Notes: generated by a model not told the origin, from the sequence alone. A stretch of 50,000 bases of DNA from Theodoxus fluviatilis (GCA_034096865.1 JAWQFJ010005765.1:70001-120000), one strand, 5' to 3'; shown: positions 21,309 through 33,344, counted from the stretch's first letter. Numbers and translations: made by a program.

Positions 21309-21600
21309 ATACATACATACATACATACATATCAACAAAATTTTATTCACCAAAGTTGTACAATATCTATACATGGTGGATAAATACATACACTCGAAAT
21401 ATAGAGCCGTCAAGTATGAGCCCACACTCTATGCCACAAGGAGGGAACCCCAAGGAAGAGAAATATAACAGACTACAACATTTCTTATTTCCCACACTAC
21501 ACTGAGATGGACAGGAGTGTCTTTCTGCTGTTAAGCTCACTGACTCAAGGGAGATAATCGAGTTGCAACGGCACATTTCATGTATGAGAGAAATATCTGC
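21309..21600 (-). mobile_element. RLE-type LINE fragment 1, 3' UTR and (TATG)n tail
   Basis: On the minus strand the sequence ends GTACAACTTTGGTGAATAAA, ATTTTGTTGATATG and then (TATG)n at 21309-21331. This matches the terminus of fragment 2 (GTACAATTTTTCTGCAATAAAG). Only UTR is recognisable. The right limit is a guess. Its tail is the exact 5' junction of fragment 2. Confidence 0.6.
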
Positions 21601-22077
21601 AGTGCATACAATTCACTTAACACATTTTACTTCTTAATCTGTATATTCCCTGTATACATTTACACTCAAAATAAAGGCATATGTATGGCGATATCTGCCT
21701 CAGTTTTACCATTTATTTGTTCAACCTTGTCTGCACTATTTTGATTTAATTTCTGCCTTTGTTTTACTTGACACACTCATCCCAAATGTACATGTCATTT
21801 TACAAAGATTCCCCTCCGCCCCCCTCCCCTCTCCCAATATCGAATCACACATATTCTCTGCATATGGGATATTGCAACATACATTGAATATATATGGGAT
21901 AGACGGATACAATTTGAATCAAACAAACTACATCCTTGCATGGCTGACATCTGGAACTGGCATTAGTCTACATCATGTTTCAGGTCAAGCAAGGTAGTTT
22001 TGTAACATCAGCATATCTGTGCAAACGTCACTGCTTACATTATGATGCTCCACACACACACACACACTTTGTCTGTC
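21601..22077. other. No gene seen
   Basis: AT-rich sequence without recognisable coding potential. A short (AC)n run lies at 22051-22068 just before the GTCT array. Confidence 0.5.
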
Positions 22078-22083
22078 TGACTT

Positions 22084-22165
<82 letters not shown>

Positions 22166-22167
22166 CT

Positions 22168-22200
<33 letters not shown>

Positions 22201-22228
22201 TTCTATTTCTCTCTCTCTCTCTCTCCAC
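22078..22228. repeat. (GTCT)n microsatellite followed by (CT)n
   Basis: About 88 bp of CTGT/GTCT tetranucleotide (22078-22165), then CT/CTTT repeats to about 22228. Cys/Val/Leu-rich and Asp/Arg/Gln/Thr-rich open frames over it are repeat artefacts. Confidence 0.97.
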
Positions 22229-22529
22229 CTCTCCCCTTCCCCTATCTCTGTTGACAGGGGCGGAATCTTAATCCACTTGGTCACTCATTTAGTTCTCTTG
22301 TTAATATTGATGAGTATGCACAAATGCACACTCATAGGAGTCCTCAGCTGAATGGAGTCGCATCCAGCAGGCTTCATCTCCTCCTAATAGGTGGGGTATG
22401 GGGTTAGGAATGGGGAGGAGGGAGTGTAGGCACACGGGGAAAAGGGTGGGGACAAAGGAGGAGGTAGAGAACAGTTTCGGGTGAGGATGAAGATGGGGAC
22501 TCACTGTCAGTGTACCGCAGGGAGTTTCC

Positions 22530-24027
22530 TCATGGCAGGACCTGTCTGCACCTCTGCTTCCATATGATGAGAGAGCCAATCATGGCACTCACAGACACAT
22601 ATCTGGCGATGCCCTTGGCTCTGTGTGTCGATGTTCCCACCATCCTGAGGCCACTGACAAATCGGTTGTGTATGCTTCCTAGAGATCCTACAACCAGGAC
22701 AACGATCCTACACTGAAATCCAAGTTCCTGGATGCGCTGGCTCAGGGGAAGATATTTGTCGAATTTGTGCTGGTAGCACTCGTTGATGAATCCGTCAAAA
22801 GGAACTGCAACCTCAATTATGGTACATGAGGCTGATTCATGATCTATCACACATAGATCGGGCTTGGTGTGTGGAACTGCTGTGAAGGCACTGTCTTCAG
22901 CGTTGAAGAGGGTGGGCTTCACAATCTTGTTCACCAAAACACTTGTACAGGTGTTGGTAGTTGTGATGTTCCTGCAGACGATGTCAACAACTCGGTCGTG
23001 CCGTTTCTGGATGATATTTTTACTGGCTGTGCATCCGTTCAACACATGACTCACTGTCTCTGAGGTGAACCCGCATCTCACGCAAGTCTTCGAGTAAGTC
23101 GTTGGATAGTATGTGTGGAGTAAGGTATTACACTCCAGCAGCTGCAGTCTGGCTTTCGTCACAAACTGTGTCAATTTGTCATTGAGGTGGAGGTTGGTGA
23201 GATGTGAAGACGACAGCGCGTAGTCGATGTTCTCAACTCGTGCTAGCCGGCCTTGAGATCGTTTTTCCTGCCATTCCTCTCGCACGTTCTGCAGGTGCTG
23301 ACCCTTCAGAAACATGTAAAGGCTGGATGCATCGGATATATTCACCTCAATATCCTCATCTACTTTTATGCGCATTACAAAGCCCTCACTCTCACTCCCA
23401 TGCAGGCATATTTTCAGTCGAGTGCAGAGCTCGTTGAGGTGCACCCACTGTGATCGACGCCAGTTGACTTTCGTATTCTTGATAAGATTGTATTTGTCGT
23501 CTGTCAGGTACCCGGCGAAGCTGTTGTCTGTCTCGCTGTCAGTGCGTCTGCACTTTCGCTTGTCGAGGTGGAGCTGGAGCGATGTTCGCGCTGTATGTCT
23601 CGTCTGCTCGTCGGTGCTGTTGAGCAGATCGAGGTAGAAAGAGAGCTTTTTGGCGTAGTAGGTCGTTCGCGGACTCAGCATTCCAAGGCCTCCTTTGCCT
23701 CGTGAAGTGAACATAAAGGCTCGGTTTGATGATTTGTTCAACCCTAACCAACATCTGACGTAAGACACAATTGTGTTTTCGATTGTGTCGAGGACTTTTT
23801 CGGTGAATGTCATATTTTGGTAATAAAAGTGCAGCTTGGAGATCGCCATAGTGTTGATTGCTTGCAATTTCGCAGCTACTGGGAGGGGGGAGGTGTCTAT
23901 CTTTTCGACGGTTTTTTCGAACTCCATCACTATCTCTTCCACCTGATTTTCCTCTGATGTTGCACTCAGGTCTATTTCATGGCCCAGATACCGATAGGGT
24001 TGCGCCTTTCCGAAGCGGGGGAGGGCA
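22530..24027 (-). mobile_element. RLE-type LINE fragment 4, RT thumb to C-terminus
   Basis: The largest retroelement frame in the window: about 495 residues on the minus strand after the microsatellite-encoded lead-in, with a stop at 22530. It begins ALPRFGKAQPYRYLGHEIDL (YLG motif downstream of the RT catalytic block), then WLGLNKSSNRAFMFTSRGKG and GGLGM (RT thumb of R2-like LINEs). Next come a CCHC knuckle CVRCGFTSETVSHVLNGC (near 23034-23087) and an endonuclease core KPDLCVIDH, IIEVAVPFD and YQHKFDKYLPL (near 22745-22868). No internal stop or frameshift was seen. The fingers and palm with the catalytic aspartates are absent, so it is 5'-truncated. It is diverged from fragments 2 and 3 and is probably another subfamily. 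The 3' UTR runs toward 22250, and no (TATG)n tail was found there. Confidence 0.88.
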
Positions 24028-24174
24028 CATACATACATACATACATACATACATACATACATACATACATACATACATACATACATACATACATACATAC
24101 ATACATACATACATACATACATACATACATACATACATACATACATACATACATACATACATACATACATACAT
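24028..24174. repeat. (CATA)n microsatellite, about 37 copies
   Basis: 147 bp of essentially perfect CATA repeat on the + strand, (TATG)n on the minus strand. It directly abuts the 5' truncation point of the LINE at 22530-24027. Short tails of the same unit sit at 20176-20189 and 21309-21331. Confidence 0.98.
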
Positions 24175-24600
24175 GTATACACACACATACCACCCCCAGG
24201 TACATCTGTACGAATTCTAAGTATGTATTAGTGTTTTTGATTTGATAAAACTTGAGTTTACCGTATCACAATGAGTTCTTTAGGTTGGAGCCAAATGTTC
24301 CAACCTCCTGGGGCTTAATGCATCGAAGCCTGTATGTTCTGCCAAAGTAATCGTTTTTGTTTAAAACAACTCCTTTTCTATCAAAAGAGTGAATACATTT
24401 CACTGGAGATGTATGCTCTCAATGTGTGTACTCTGTTTAATTTCATGCATCTGATTTTTTTAAAGCTTAATAATTTTGAAAATCCCCAAAAGAGGTGCCT
24501 AATGCCCCGCTTTTCTCTGCATTGTATGATCCGTTCATTTTACAAACATTTCGCATCACAAAGGTCATCATGGCTTTGCTTCGTTTAACGAAGACCTGGA
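24175..24600. other. No gene seen
   Basis: AT-rich sequence after the CATA array. No supported exon or element was found. The last part (about 24550-24600) may be 3' UTR of the minus-strand LINE remnant that follows. Confidence 0.5.
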
Positions 24601-24603
24601 AGG

Positions 24604-24830
24604 TCATGGTCCACGTCCTTTGCAGGCCCGCTCATGACTTAGAAGTCTGATGCGGGATCGGCAGGTCCAGTCGCAATTGTTGCAGGCGAAGGTCTGGTCG
24701 GTCGCAGCTGCCTGGTCCTTTCTCCTATTTTTCTCTTCTTCTATGGAGGCCCTACGGTTGTTCTCGAACCTACGGGTCTTCTCAAAGATCATCACAAAGG
24801 GAAGATAGAGATCAAAGATGTAGCGTTTGA
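24604..24830 (-). mobile_element. LINE remnant, C-terminal zinc-finger tail
   Basis: The minus-strand frame ending at 24604 reads IFEKTRRFENNRRASIEEEK, then RRKDQAAATDQTFACNNCDW and TCRSRIRLLSHERAC. The C-x2-C-x12-H-x3-C arrangement with the CRSRI-LLSH signature, preceded by a basic Glu/Arg-rich stretch, is a common C-terminal ending of invertebrate endonuclease/reverse-transcriptase LINEs. Only this tail survives. Confidence 0.6.
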
Positions 24831-24879
24831 ATTACTTATAGAATGGTAGATAATATGAGCATAACTGAAATACTAAAGG

Positions 24880-25310
24880 TTAAGGTTTGGTTTTGTACAG
24901 CGACTTATCATCTTTATCTGGGTCTCAAGCCGCTTTACACTTTACCCCCGATCTTAGGGCCACTTGATCAATCCTTCACTAACACCTGATGACAAATACA
25001 GAGACTGACAGACAGAATGCACACAATCTGGCACCAGCACCAGCTCCAGCTCCACTCCCTGGGGAGGGTTCCAAGCCGATGCTGGCTCATGGTCGCATTC
25101 ACGGGTTACCCGCACCACAGTAGGCCATCGCTGCCCTCACAGGAACCCAGTCTAACTCCTGGGTGGGGTGAAAGCAATGGAAGTAAAAAACCTTGCTCTA
25201 GGATGCAGTTCTGTGAACCATGCTGGCAAAGTAGCATCTTTGAATGTACAGCCCATTTTGCTAATCGATCTCCAATCACGGAACTTGCCCGCTCACCAGG
25301 CAAAAGTATG
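24880..25310 (-). mobile_element. tRNA-related SINE, copy 1 (partner at 47636)
   Basis: Shares a series of blocks in the same order with 47636-48056: GTACAGCGACTT/ATATAGCGACTT, CCGCTTTACACTTTACCCCC, CTTGATCAATCCT, CTCCCTGGGGAG, CCGATGCTGGC and CTGCCCTCACAGG, then ACTCCTGGGTGGGG. The tRNA-like head, clear in the partner on the minus strand, is decayed here. Confidence 0.7.
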
Positions 25311-25639
25311 TTTAGCTAAAGTTGGGGCTAAATTTAAATGCACAGTAGCTAAAACCGAAAAATCATCATCAAATTTTCGTATGAAAGACACAAAATTGAG
25401 TTTTCTGTTTAGATAAAAATCATAAAGTGGCATGCTGAATTTTGAAATATGTGTTCGCAGTTTGATTTCCTGTGCTCATAGACATACTGTACCGTTGTGG
25501 ATATCTCGCACACAGTGTACTGAAAATATACAAGCAAGCATGTTTAGTATCACTTTACTTCAGACAAAGAAATGTAAACATACCATGATATAAATAGGTC
25601 TCAGAATCTTCTTCTCTTACATTTCCCATCCACACCACA

Positions 25640-26705
25640 CATCCGGCACACACACACACGTATACACACACACACACACACGTATACACACACACACACA
25701 CGTATACACACACACACACATACACACATACACACATACACACACACACATATACACACATACGCACACACATACATACACACATACACACACACGTATA
25801 CACACATACACACACATATATACACACATACACACACACGTATATACACACATACACACACATATACACATACACACACACGTATACACACATACACACA
25901 CACATACACACACACACATACACACACACGTATACACACATACACACACACATATACACACATACGCACACACATACATACACACATACACACACACGTA
26001 TACACACATACACACACATATATACACACATACACACACACGTATATACACACATACACACACACATATACACACATACACACACACGTATACACACACA
26101 CATACATACACACATACACACACACGTATACACACATACACACACATATACACACATACGCACACACGTAGACACACATACACACACACATATACACACA
26201 TACACACACACATATACACACATACGCACACACGTAGACACACATACACACACACACACGTATACACACACACGTATACACACACACACACACGTATACA
26301 CACATACACACACACATACATACACACATACACACACACGTATACACACACACATATACACACATACGCACACACGTAGACACACATACACACACACATA
26401 TACACACATACACACACACATATACACACATACGCACACACGTAGACACACATACACACACACACACGTATACACACATACACACACACACACGTATACA
26501 CACACACACACGTATACACACATACACACACACATATACACACATACGCACACACGTATACACACATACACACACACATATACACACATACGCACACACG
26601 TATACACACATACACACACACATATACACACATACGCACACAGGTATACACACACACACAGGAATACACACGCACACACGAATACACACACACACACACA
26701 CGATC
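25640..26705. repeat. 1-kb compound (AC)n with TATAC, CGTA and CATAC interruptions
   Basis: About 1,065 bp built from ACACACAC, ATACACACATAC, CGTATACACAC, ATACGCACACAC and CGTAGACACAC modules. It is almost strictly alternating pyrimidine-purine throughout. Higher-order blocks recur, for example around 26150-26250 and 26340-26440. Long Cys/Val/Tyr-rich open frames on the minus strand are by-products of the repeat. Confidence 0.97.
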
Positions 26706-27035
26706 CACAACCCGTTTTTCGGTTACTTGATTTTCTCACCTCCAGATGCCGTTTTGTCTCTGATTGCTCCGGCACAGCGAGCTTTGAGGTCACTTTTCTT
26801 GGGGCCAAATTTCTTGTGTGTATATTTTCCCCAGACACGACCTTCCTGGCAAAGTGATGTGTTGCTCCATCTTCGATGTGGTCCATCACTGCCAAACCCT
26901 CATTCCCGTTAATGCTTTAGGAGAGAATAGCCATTTCTCCAAGCCTGTAACAGCTGCATGCTCTATGTAGCTCATTCATTTTCCCGAAATGACCATGCAT
27001 AAAAAAAATATTTTTTCATCACGAAACGAACATTT
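26706..27035. other. No gene seen
   Basis: Spacer between two AC-rich arrays. No exon or element was recognised. Confidence 0.5.
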
Positions 27036-27039
27036 GAGA

Positions 27040-27042
<3 letters not shown>

Positions 27043-27101
<59 letters not shown>

Positions 27102-27225
27102 ACACATACACGTATGCACACACACGTTCATACATACGTATTTACACACGTATTCACACACGACCACACACGCGTATACACACACGTATACACACACACG
27201 TACACACACACACGTATACACATAC
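27043..27225. repeat. (AC)n microsatellite with CGTA interruptions
   Basis: An uninterrupted AC run of about 55 bp (27046-27100) and then ACACGTA/ACATACGTA variants to about 27225. Alternating purine-pyrimidine. Confidence 0.95.
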
Positions 27226-28118
27226 AAAGATGATTTTTGCCAAGAGTGAAGCCATACCATCCATGAGGCTGTGGACAACGTTAACTGGTAGAAGGGAAAT
27301 AACTCGATTTCAGAAATATATAAAGGGAGATAACCACACTGTGTGGTTTTTTTTTCCCCACTGCAAACTGTTCCTCTCCCATTTTATGTCTATCTCGTCA
27401 GTCTGTGGAACTGGCGAAAGAGGGAAAAAGTAAACACGAGTTCTTTGTGCCATAATATTGACATGCTTTACGCTTATTCATCTAATACAGAATGGGCCCA
27501 AGTTAAACGACATACACCAGTGTGTTTAATTGACAAAATCATAAAGTTTATGCAGTGTGGTTCGACTTGTCTTTTTTCTCAATGTTCTATTTATACGGGG
27601 GTTCTCCCGGCTAGTGCCGGGAAGTCGAAGTCCATAAATTAAATCCGGTGGTCGTTTTCGAAAAACCGAATTCACGCACTAGTCGATACACAGCAATGAC
27701 AATCAGTAATACGCATTACCATAATACCGTCACTGTCAAGACTGGATTCTTGGAGGACACTATCACTGTTATCCACGATCTTACACGTGTCTGCTGTCCC
27801 TGTAGTGCGCTCTGTCGCACGCGTGTTGTCCATGCTCTCACTCTCGGAACTAGATTCCATAGCATTCTGAGAACCCGAGTCAGTACTGTTGACTCTGGCA
27901 CAGTTCGCAATGAATGCGTAATAGACTTGACCCTTCGCATTACAGCTTTGCGCCAAAAATAGATCGTTTTGATACTTTTTCTCTCTTCACTTTTTACAGA
28001 AATCATTCAGATGTGAAAACTTGCTTCCATTTCAACACAAACATTTTATTTTATCGAATAAATGCTTGTTTATTGCCTCAACAAGAGTAAGTGAAGAGTT
28101 TTGTGCGAAATAGTCTTA
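27226..28118. other. No gene established
   Basis: Mostly unique sequence. An open stretch on the minus strand at 27672-27956 is Ser/Asp/Thr-rich (for example NAMESSSESESMDN) and could be an exon or a decayed element, but no domain or splice support was found. Confidence 0.4.
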
Positions 28119-28911
28119 GAACTACTTTAACGGTGTATGTCTCGACTACTGCAACTCCCTGCTTGCAGGACTACCATCCAAACAAATCTCTCGCCTTCAG
28201 CGGGTTCAAAACAACGCTGCCCGTCTCATTTTCAGAAAATCCAAGAGAACACATGTTACCCCTCTTTTCATGAAACTCCACTGGCTTCCTGTTGAGTACA
28301 GGATCCAGTACAAACTCGCCACTCTCGCCTTCCGTTGCTTTGATGGAACTCTGCCGCCCTATCTCTCATCTCTTCTTCAGATCTACCAACCCTCTCGCTC
28401 TCTCCGCTCAGGCTCCGAAAAACTTCTCTGCAAACCTAAAACCACCACCAAATCCTTTGGCCAGAGATCCTTTCACTTTCAAGCACCTTCTGTCTGGAAT
28501 GCTCTGCCGTCATCTCTCCGTGGCATCACTTCTCTTCCTTCCTTCAAATCTAACCTCAAGACCCATTATTTCCGTAAAGCTTTTTCAGTGTAGTGCCCCT
28601 AGGGCCTGACTGCTTCCTGAGAACAGTTAGTGCATTGTACATATCTGTATAAACTGTTTGTTTTGTTTTGTTTTTTCGTCTGTATGAATGTTGACTGAAT
28701 GTCTGGTTTGTGTTGCTGTGTTGTTTTATATCACCTGCTTTTCATCTTTGTTTCTCTTACCTTGATGTATATTACTTTCATATACATTCCTATTGTGTGT
28801 TTTTTTTTTACTTCTATTTTCTTTTTCTTTTCTTTTCTTTTTTTTTAGGCGCTTTGAGTCTCACTGTGTGGGAGTATTGCGCGGTGTAAAAGTGATTTAT
28901 TATTATTATTA
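28119..28911 (+). mobile_element. CR1/L2-type LINE, 3' portion with (ATT)n tail
   Basis: The frame to the stop at 28591-28593 reads LDYCNSLLAGLPSKQISRLQ, RVQNNAARLIF, MKLHWLPVEYRIQYKLATLA, then RSFHFQAPSVWNALPSSLRG and ending YFRKAFSV. These are the standard C-terminal motifs of CR1/L2-group LINE polyproteins (LDYCNSLL, RVQNNAARLI, LHWLPV-RI-YK, AP-WN-LP). The RT catalytic domain is lost by 5' truncation. The 3' UTR (28594-28911) includes a T-rich stretch, AGGCGCTTTGAG, and ends in (TTA)n/(ATT)n. Confidence 0.88.
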
Positions 28912-29390
28912 TGTCAGGGAGCAGATCGGCTATCCCACAAGCCTCTCGTGTGACCTCCATTTGCATATTTCGGACGAAATCCTTCCATCACGTGATGTCA
29001 ACTGGGCTAGAGACACTTTCGCCGGTAGGCGAAGTCTCTAGTGAACTAGAATGGTTCCATAGAGGACTCAGCACTCCTAATTGAGGACTTTTCACGCTCA
29101 CCTATCTTCTTCTTCAACTCTCACTTTTCTTCTTGTTTGTGCACTTTGTCACTTCGTCGCGCTTCTTATGCCTTTTTGACATGTTCCAGAACTTTTGAGA
29201 ACTGAGTACAACATACTCCACTCTCTGGAAGTTGCGAGAATGACGTCACGTGACAGACAATGCAAATTTACCCAGACCACATCACGTAACTAAGCAACTG
29301 CATGGGGGAGCAAACTGATGTAAGCAGCTTCGAAAGTGCCACAATACTCCGGCACATTCCAGAATCTTCACAGCAACTACATTGGAGAAA
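28912..29390. other. No gene seen
   Basis: Between the LINE tail and the 70-bp minisatellite. No coding homology was recognised. A short inverted match (TAGAGACTTTCGCC against GGCGAAGTCTCTA at about 29009-29041) is a possible small hairpin. Confidence 0.5.
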
Positions 29391-29394
29391 GTAT

Positions 29395-30395
29395 GCAACA
29401 GTTTGTATTGTTGTGTTGCAGCTTATATCTTCATAAAATGTATGTACTACCCTGAGAAAAGCACAAAAGAGTTTGTATCGTGGTGTAGAGGCCTATCTTT
29501 TCATAAAGTTTGTGTACAACAGTGAGAATAGCATGAAAGAGTTTGTATTGTCGTGTTGCAGCCTGTCTATTCATGGAGTTTGTGTACTACATGAGAATAG
29601 CACAAACAATTTTGTATTGTCGTGTAGAAACTTGTATCATCATAAAGTTTGTGTACATCAGTGAGAACAGCTCAAAGGAGTTTGTACTATTGTGTTGCAT
29701 GCAACCTGTCTTTTCATAAAGTGTGCGTACTACTCTGAGTAGCTCGAAGGAGTTTGTATTGTTGTGTTGCAACCTGTCTTTTCATAAAGTGTGCGTACTA
29801 CTCTGAGAGTAGCTCGAAGGAGTTTGTACTATTGTGTTGCAACCTGTCTTTTCATAAAGTGTGCGTACTACTCTGAGTAGCTCGAAGGAGTTTATATTGT
29901 TGTGTTGCAACCTGTCTTTTCATAAAGTGTGCGTACTACTCTGAGAGTAGCTCGAAGGAGTTTGTATTGTTGTGTTGCAACCTGTCTTTTCATAAAGTGT
30001 GCGTACTACTCTGAGTAGCTCGAAGGAGTTTGTACTGTTGTGTTGCAGTCTATCTCTTTATGACGTGTGTTTACTACGTTGAGAATAGCACAAAAGAGTT
30101 AGTATTGTTGTGTTGCAGTCTATCTCTTAATACGTTTGTGTACTATATTAAGAATAGCACGAAAGAGTTAGTATTGTGTTGCAGTCTATCTCTTTATAGA
30201 GTGTGTGTACTACATTGAGAATAGCACGAAAGATTTAGTATTGTTGTGTTGCAGTCTATCTCTTAATAAGTTTGTGTACTACATTAAGAATAGCACGAAC
30301 GAGTATTGTGTTGCAGCCTATCTCTTCATTAAGTATGTGTATTACATTGAGAATAGCACGAAAAAGTTTGTATTTTGTGTCGCAGTCTATTTCAA
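29395..30395. repeat. 70-bp minisatellite, about 14 diverged copies
   Basis: Unit of roughly 68-70 bp typified by GAGTTTGTATTGTTGTGTTG, CAACCTGTCTTTTCATAAAG and TGTGCGTACTACTCTGAGAG. Copies in the middle (29690-30030) are nearly identical; those at both ends are diverged. Partial open frames (Val/Tyr/Cys-rich) appear but shift between copies. Not coding. Confidence 0.92.
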
Positions 30396-30412
30396 AGCAG
30401 TCACTTACTTAA

Positions 30413-30835
30413 TTACTTATGCCTTTTACGCCGGGTGGCGTGTAGGGCAGCAGCAAAGGTTCTGCACTGTTGTCGGTCGCTTGCAAGCCTCTCCAGGGTC
30501 GTCCAGGAGTGGTTGAGGTCTTTTATCTCCCCTTCCACTGTGCGTCTCCAAGTCTGCCTGGGTCTCCCGCGCTTTCTCTTGCCTTCTGGGGTCCATCGGA
30601 GTGCCACTTTCGGAATGGAATCGTTGTCCATCCTCAGTACATGGCCAATCCATCTCTATCTTCTCTTGGTTATGAGCGTTTCCATGTCCTCCATGTTGCA
30701 TCGCTGGAGAAGGTCGTTGTTGGAGATCTTTCTGGGCCAGAAGATTCGCAAGATCTTTCTGAGGCAGGTGGTGTGGAATGACGACAGTTTTGCAGCACCC
30801 GACCTCGTCATGCGCCAGTTGCAGGTTAAATCTTA
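30413..30835 (-). mobile_element. LINE remnant, RTE/BovB-like C-terminus with stop
   Basis: The minus-strand frame reads AAKLSSFHTTCLRKILRIFW, RKISNNDLLQRCNMEDMETL, WIGHVLRMDNDSIPKVALRW and then KRGRPRQTWRRTVE, ending at TAA 30413-30415. These are the familiar LRRIL-I-W, ISN-LL, LRWLGHV-RM and KRGRPR-TWRR motifs at the end of many invertebrate LINE reverse transcriptases. An in-frame TAG at 30656-30658 replaces the usual Trp/Leu of the RWIGHV block, so the copy is dead. The 3' side shows TAAGTAATTAAGTAAGTG, which may be a short tandem tail. Confidence 0.82.
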
Positions 30836-33340
30836 GGCCGTCCCTCTATGTCGCGTCTCCAACTCGTTCGATAGATCAGCTAGATTTGTGCCGTGTGAAG
30901 TCGGCACTGAGGAGTTGTCACAAGTAGTATTAAAAGATTATTAATCTTTTCTGTGGCTCGTTAAATGTCTAGGGAATTCCGTACTACTTGGCACCTTCCA
31001 ATCAAAACCATTCGCACAAGGATGACAATTGGACGCAAATGAATGACTGGGCTGCACAAATCAAATTCAAATTCAGCTTTAATCAATAATAATCAATTTG
31101 GTCAAGAGTGATAAGTTTCAACACAATAAATAAGAAGGCATGGTGATACTGAAACGCATTAGGAAATAAAAAAGAAACCTTCCCCAGAATTAAATAATTA
31201 ACTAAGAGGGCTGCCAAGCCAAGATGGGTAAACCAGTACTCACGTACGCAACTTGTTGTGGCGTCCAGCCAATCCGTAGCCGGCTAAACGCGCTACGCTT
31301 CCAGTGAATGACATTCCACACACACGATGGGATAGAGGATTAGGGGAAACGTCCATTCATGGACTCACTGCACAATACACGACGAAACTGGAGAATTTCC
31401 TCTGGTGATGAAAAACGTGGAGATTTCCCCCACACTCGTGGTGGAGGGTGAGGCGGGGACTTGCACTTGATTCCGGAGATGGAGGGCTCTTGCATCAACG
31501 TGTAGTCTGACGTCAAGCGGGTAGCAGGCGGCAGGCGTCGTTGAGACGGCGACGAGGAGGGGCGAGGCGAGACGGCAGGCAAGACGACGAGAAGCAGGTG
31601 CAGGGCGCGAGGGGTCAGAGATTTCTCGCAGGTGGCTTTCTCAGGAGTGGGGAGAAGTTTCTAGAGACAACTTCTCCTCACAGGGTGGTCAGTAGATAAT
31701 TCACTCAGGAGAGGAAAACGTTGCAAGTACGAAAATTGCAATACCTTGCACGTGGTCTCTCTCTGCAGTCCAACGTGAGAACAATCCTCCATTTCTTCCG
31801 TTGTCTATCCATAGACGTTTGAAGGGAGGGTCACTCGGAATTAGTCCGTCAGTGGACGAAAATTCCATCAGTCTTCACACATGTCCACCTCGTGAACCCT
31901 TTGAGACAGGGCGCCGTCCTATACATTGGCTGTCTCGATGAAAGTTTTGCTACGGGCACACCGTGATCCCCAAAACAAAGGTTTTTATACAACGGCAGAA
32001 TTCTCCCTGTCGTTCTCAACCAATCACAGCGTTTTAGGATGTCTTGATTCACGATCTCGTATCAATTGACCAATCAAATGTTCATATAGTCATCTACTTC
32101 TCCCATTGAACAATAACCAAGCAGTTTCATTAGTCCGTTTCCTGAGAAGTTCACTGCAGATTGGTCAACTGTAGAGCGTGAATCAAGGTGAATAAAACAA
32201 CCTCCCAAACGTTCCACTAAGTTCATTTCTGTATTGGAAGGGAAGCAAGGTTCACTGTTTGTTTTCCCTTCCAAAACTACATCCACCATATCAATCCCAA
32301 CATCAACACTGGCTTGGCAGCAAATATCAAAATACACTATGGCTTGGCAGCTAATTCCCAACCCACTATATGCTATAACCACAACCAGGAATAAATGGAA
32401 AATATGCGTTTCGTAACAGGAGTCCAAACTAGGACACAGAACAAAGTTATTCTGACATTTCCTGGCAACAAACGCTTTCATCAACAACACCTTACATTTA
32501 CTTTTAGCAGAGTTCTGTTCCCTGGTTTGCTGGTTTTGCGATATCCTCTGCTGAGTTAAAGCTCAGCTTCCCTGTCTGTCCAGACGTGTAACGAATGGCG
32601 TTCTGTTGGTCACTGATGAGTGGTCATGCAATCACGTGATTCATGTCAGTCAGACCATTGTACTGGAATGTACGGCAGTGTTAGTTGGCAGCTATTGTGG
32701 TAGCGGCCGAACGCACAGGTTCAACCGTGGGTCCCGTTCATGCAAGGGGGGGAGGGACTTTGAGAGGAGACTGACACCCCACAGGCTGCCACATGCCACA
32801 CAAGCCAGCCACAAGCTCGCACTCATTCTCGAGAGTGTGCATACAAGCACTTACCGTAGTAAGTGTTCGTGGCCGGACTCCGATGGCTTGTAGCAGGACA
32901 GTGTCTCAAGCCAGTAGTCAGTCAATCACGTATCAAAATCTTCCCCTCCCCGCGCAGCTTCTACTCTTATAGCAGCGACTGTCCCCAAAGACCATACATG
33001 CTGTCCCCACGTGATGACCTTGTGGTCTAGGGGAGGTAACCCGAACAACCTAATGAGGATTTCAATCCCTACCACACTATCCTCGGCTTGGATCGAGATC
33101 TGAACTGGCTGTCTTGTCGCTTGAAATCAAAGGTTAGTTATCGCTTTGCAGTTTCATTGCAGACTGATACAGATTTGAACATGAAATTGCTCTCTGCAGA
33201 AGTTATGTTAGTTTGTGATGTGTAGCAGAACTCGTGAACTACATCCTCCTCTCAGAGTATACTTGGCCAAGTTGTTCTTCCATCCTAGTTAATCACATCC
33301 CTCTCCCTTCCCCTTGCCGCATTCCTCCCCCTCCTACCCT
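30836..33340. other. No gene established
   Basis: About 2.5 kb without a supported exon. A short palindrome AAAAGATTATTAATCTTTT is at about 30930, and CAAGTAGTA/TACTACTTG repeats flank it. The region 31000-32100 has the look of an old retroelement or UTR (T-rich on the minus strand), but no protein motif confirms that. Confidence 0.4.
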
Positions 33341-33344
33341 CCTA

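Noticed and set aside
25555..26895. Long Cys/Val-rich frames (up to 446 codons) on the - strand
   Set aside because: They are produced by the AC/AT alternating repeat, and three overlapping frames are equally open.
27672..27956. Ser/Asp/Thr-rich 94-codon frame on the - strand
   Set aside because: The composition is mildly coding-like, but there is no splice site of good quality, no domain and an equally open + strand frame. Left unassigned.
31000..32100. Possible LTR or UTR of a retrotransposon
   Set aside because: T-rich minus-strand sequence and a short palindrome hinted at this, but no paired repeat, primer-binding site or protein motif was found.
32690..32760. Possible tRNA gene or B-box near GGTTCAACCGTGGG
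   Set aside because: The B-box consensus fails at its end and no clover-leaf arms could be paired.
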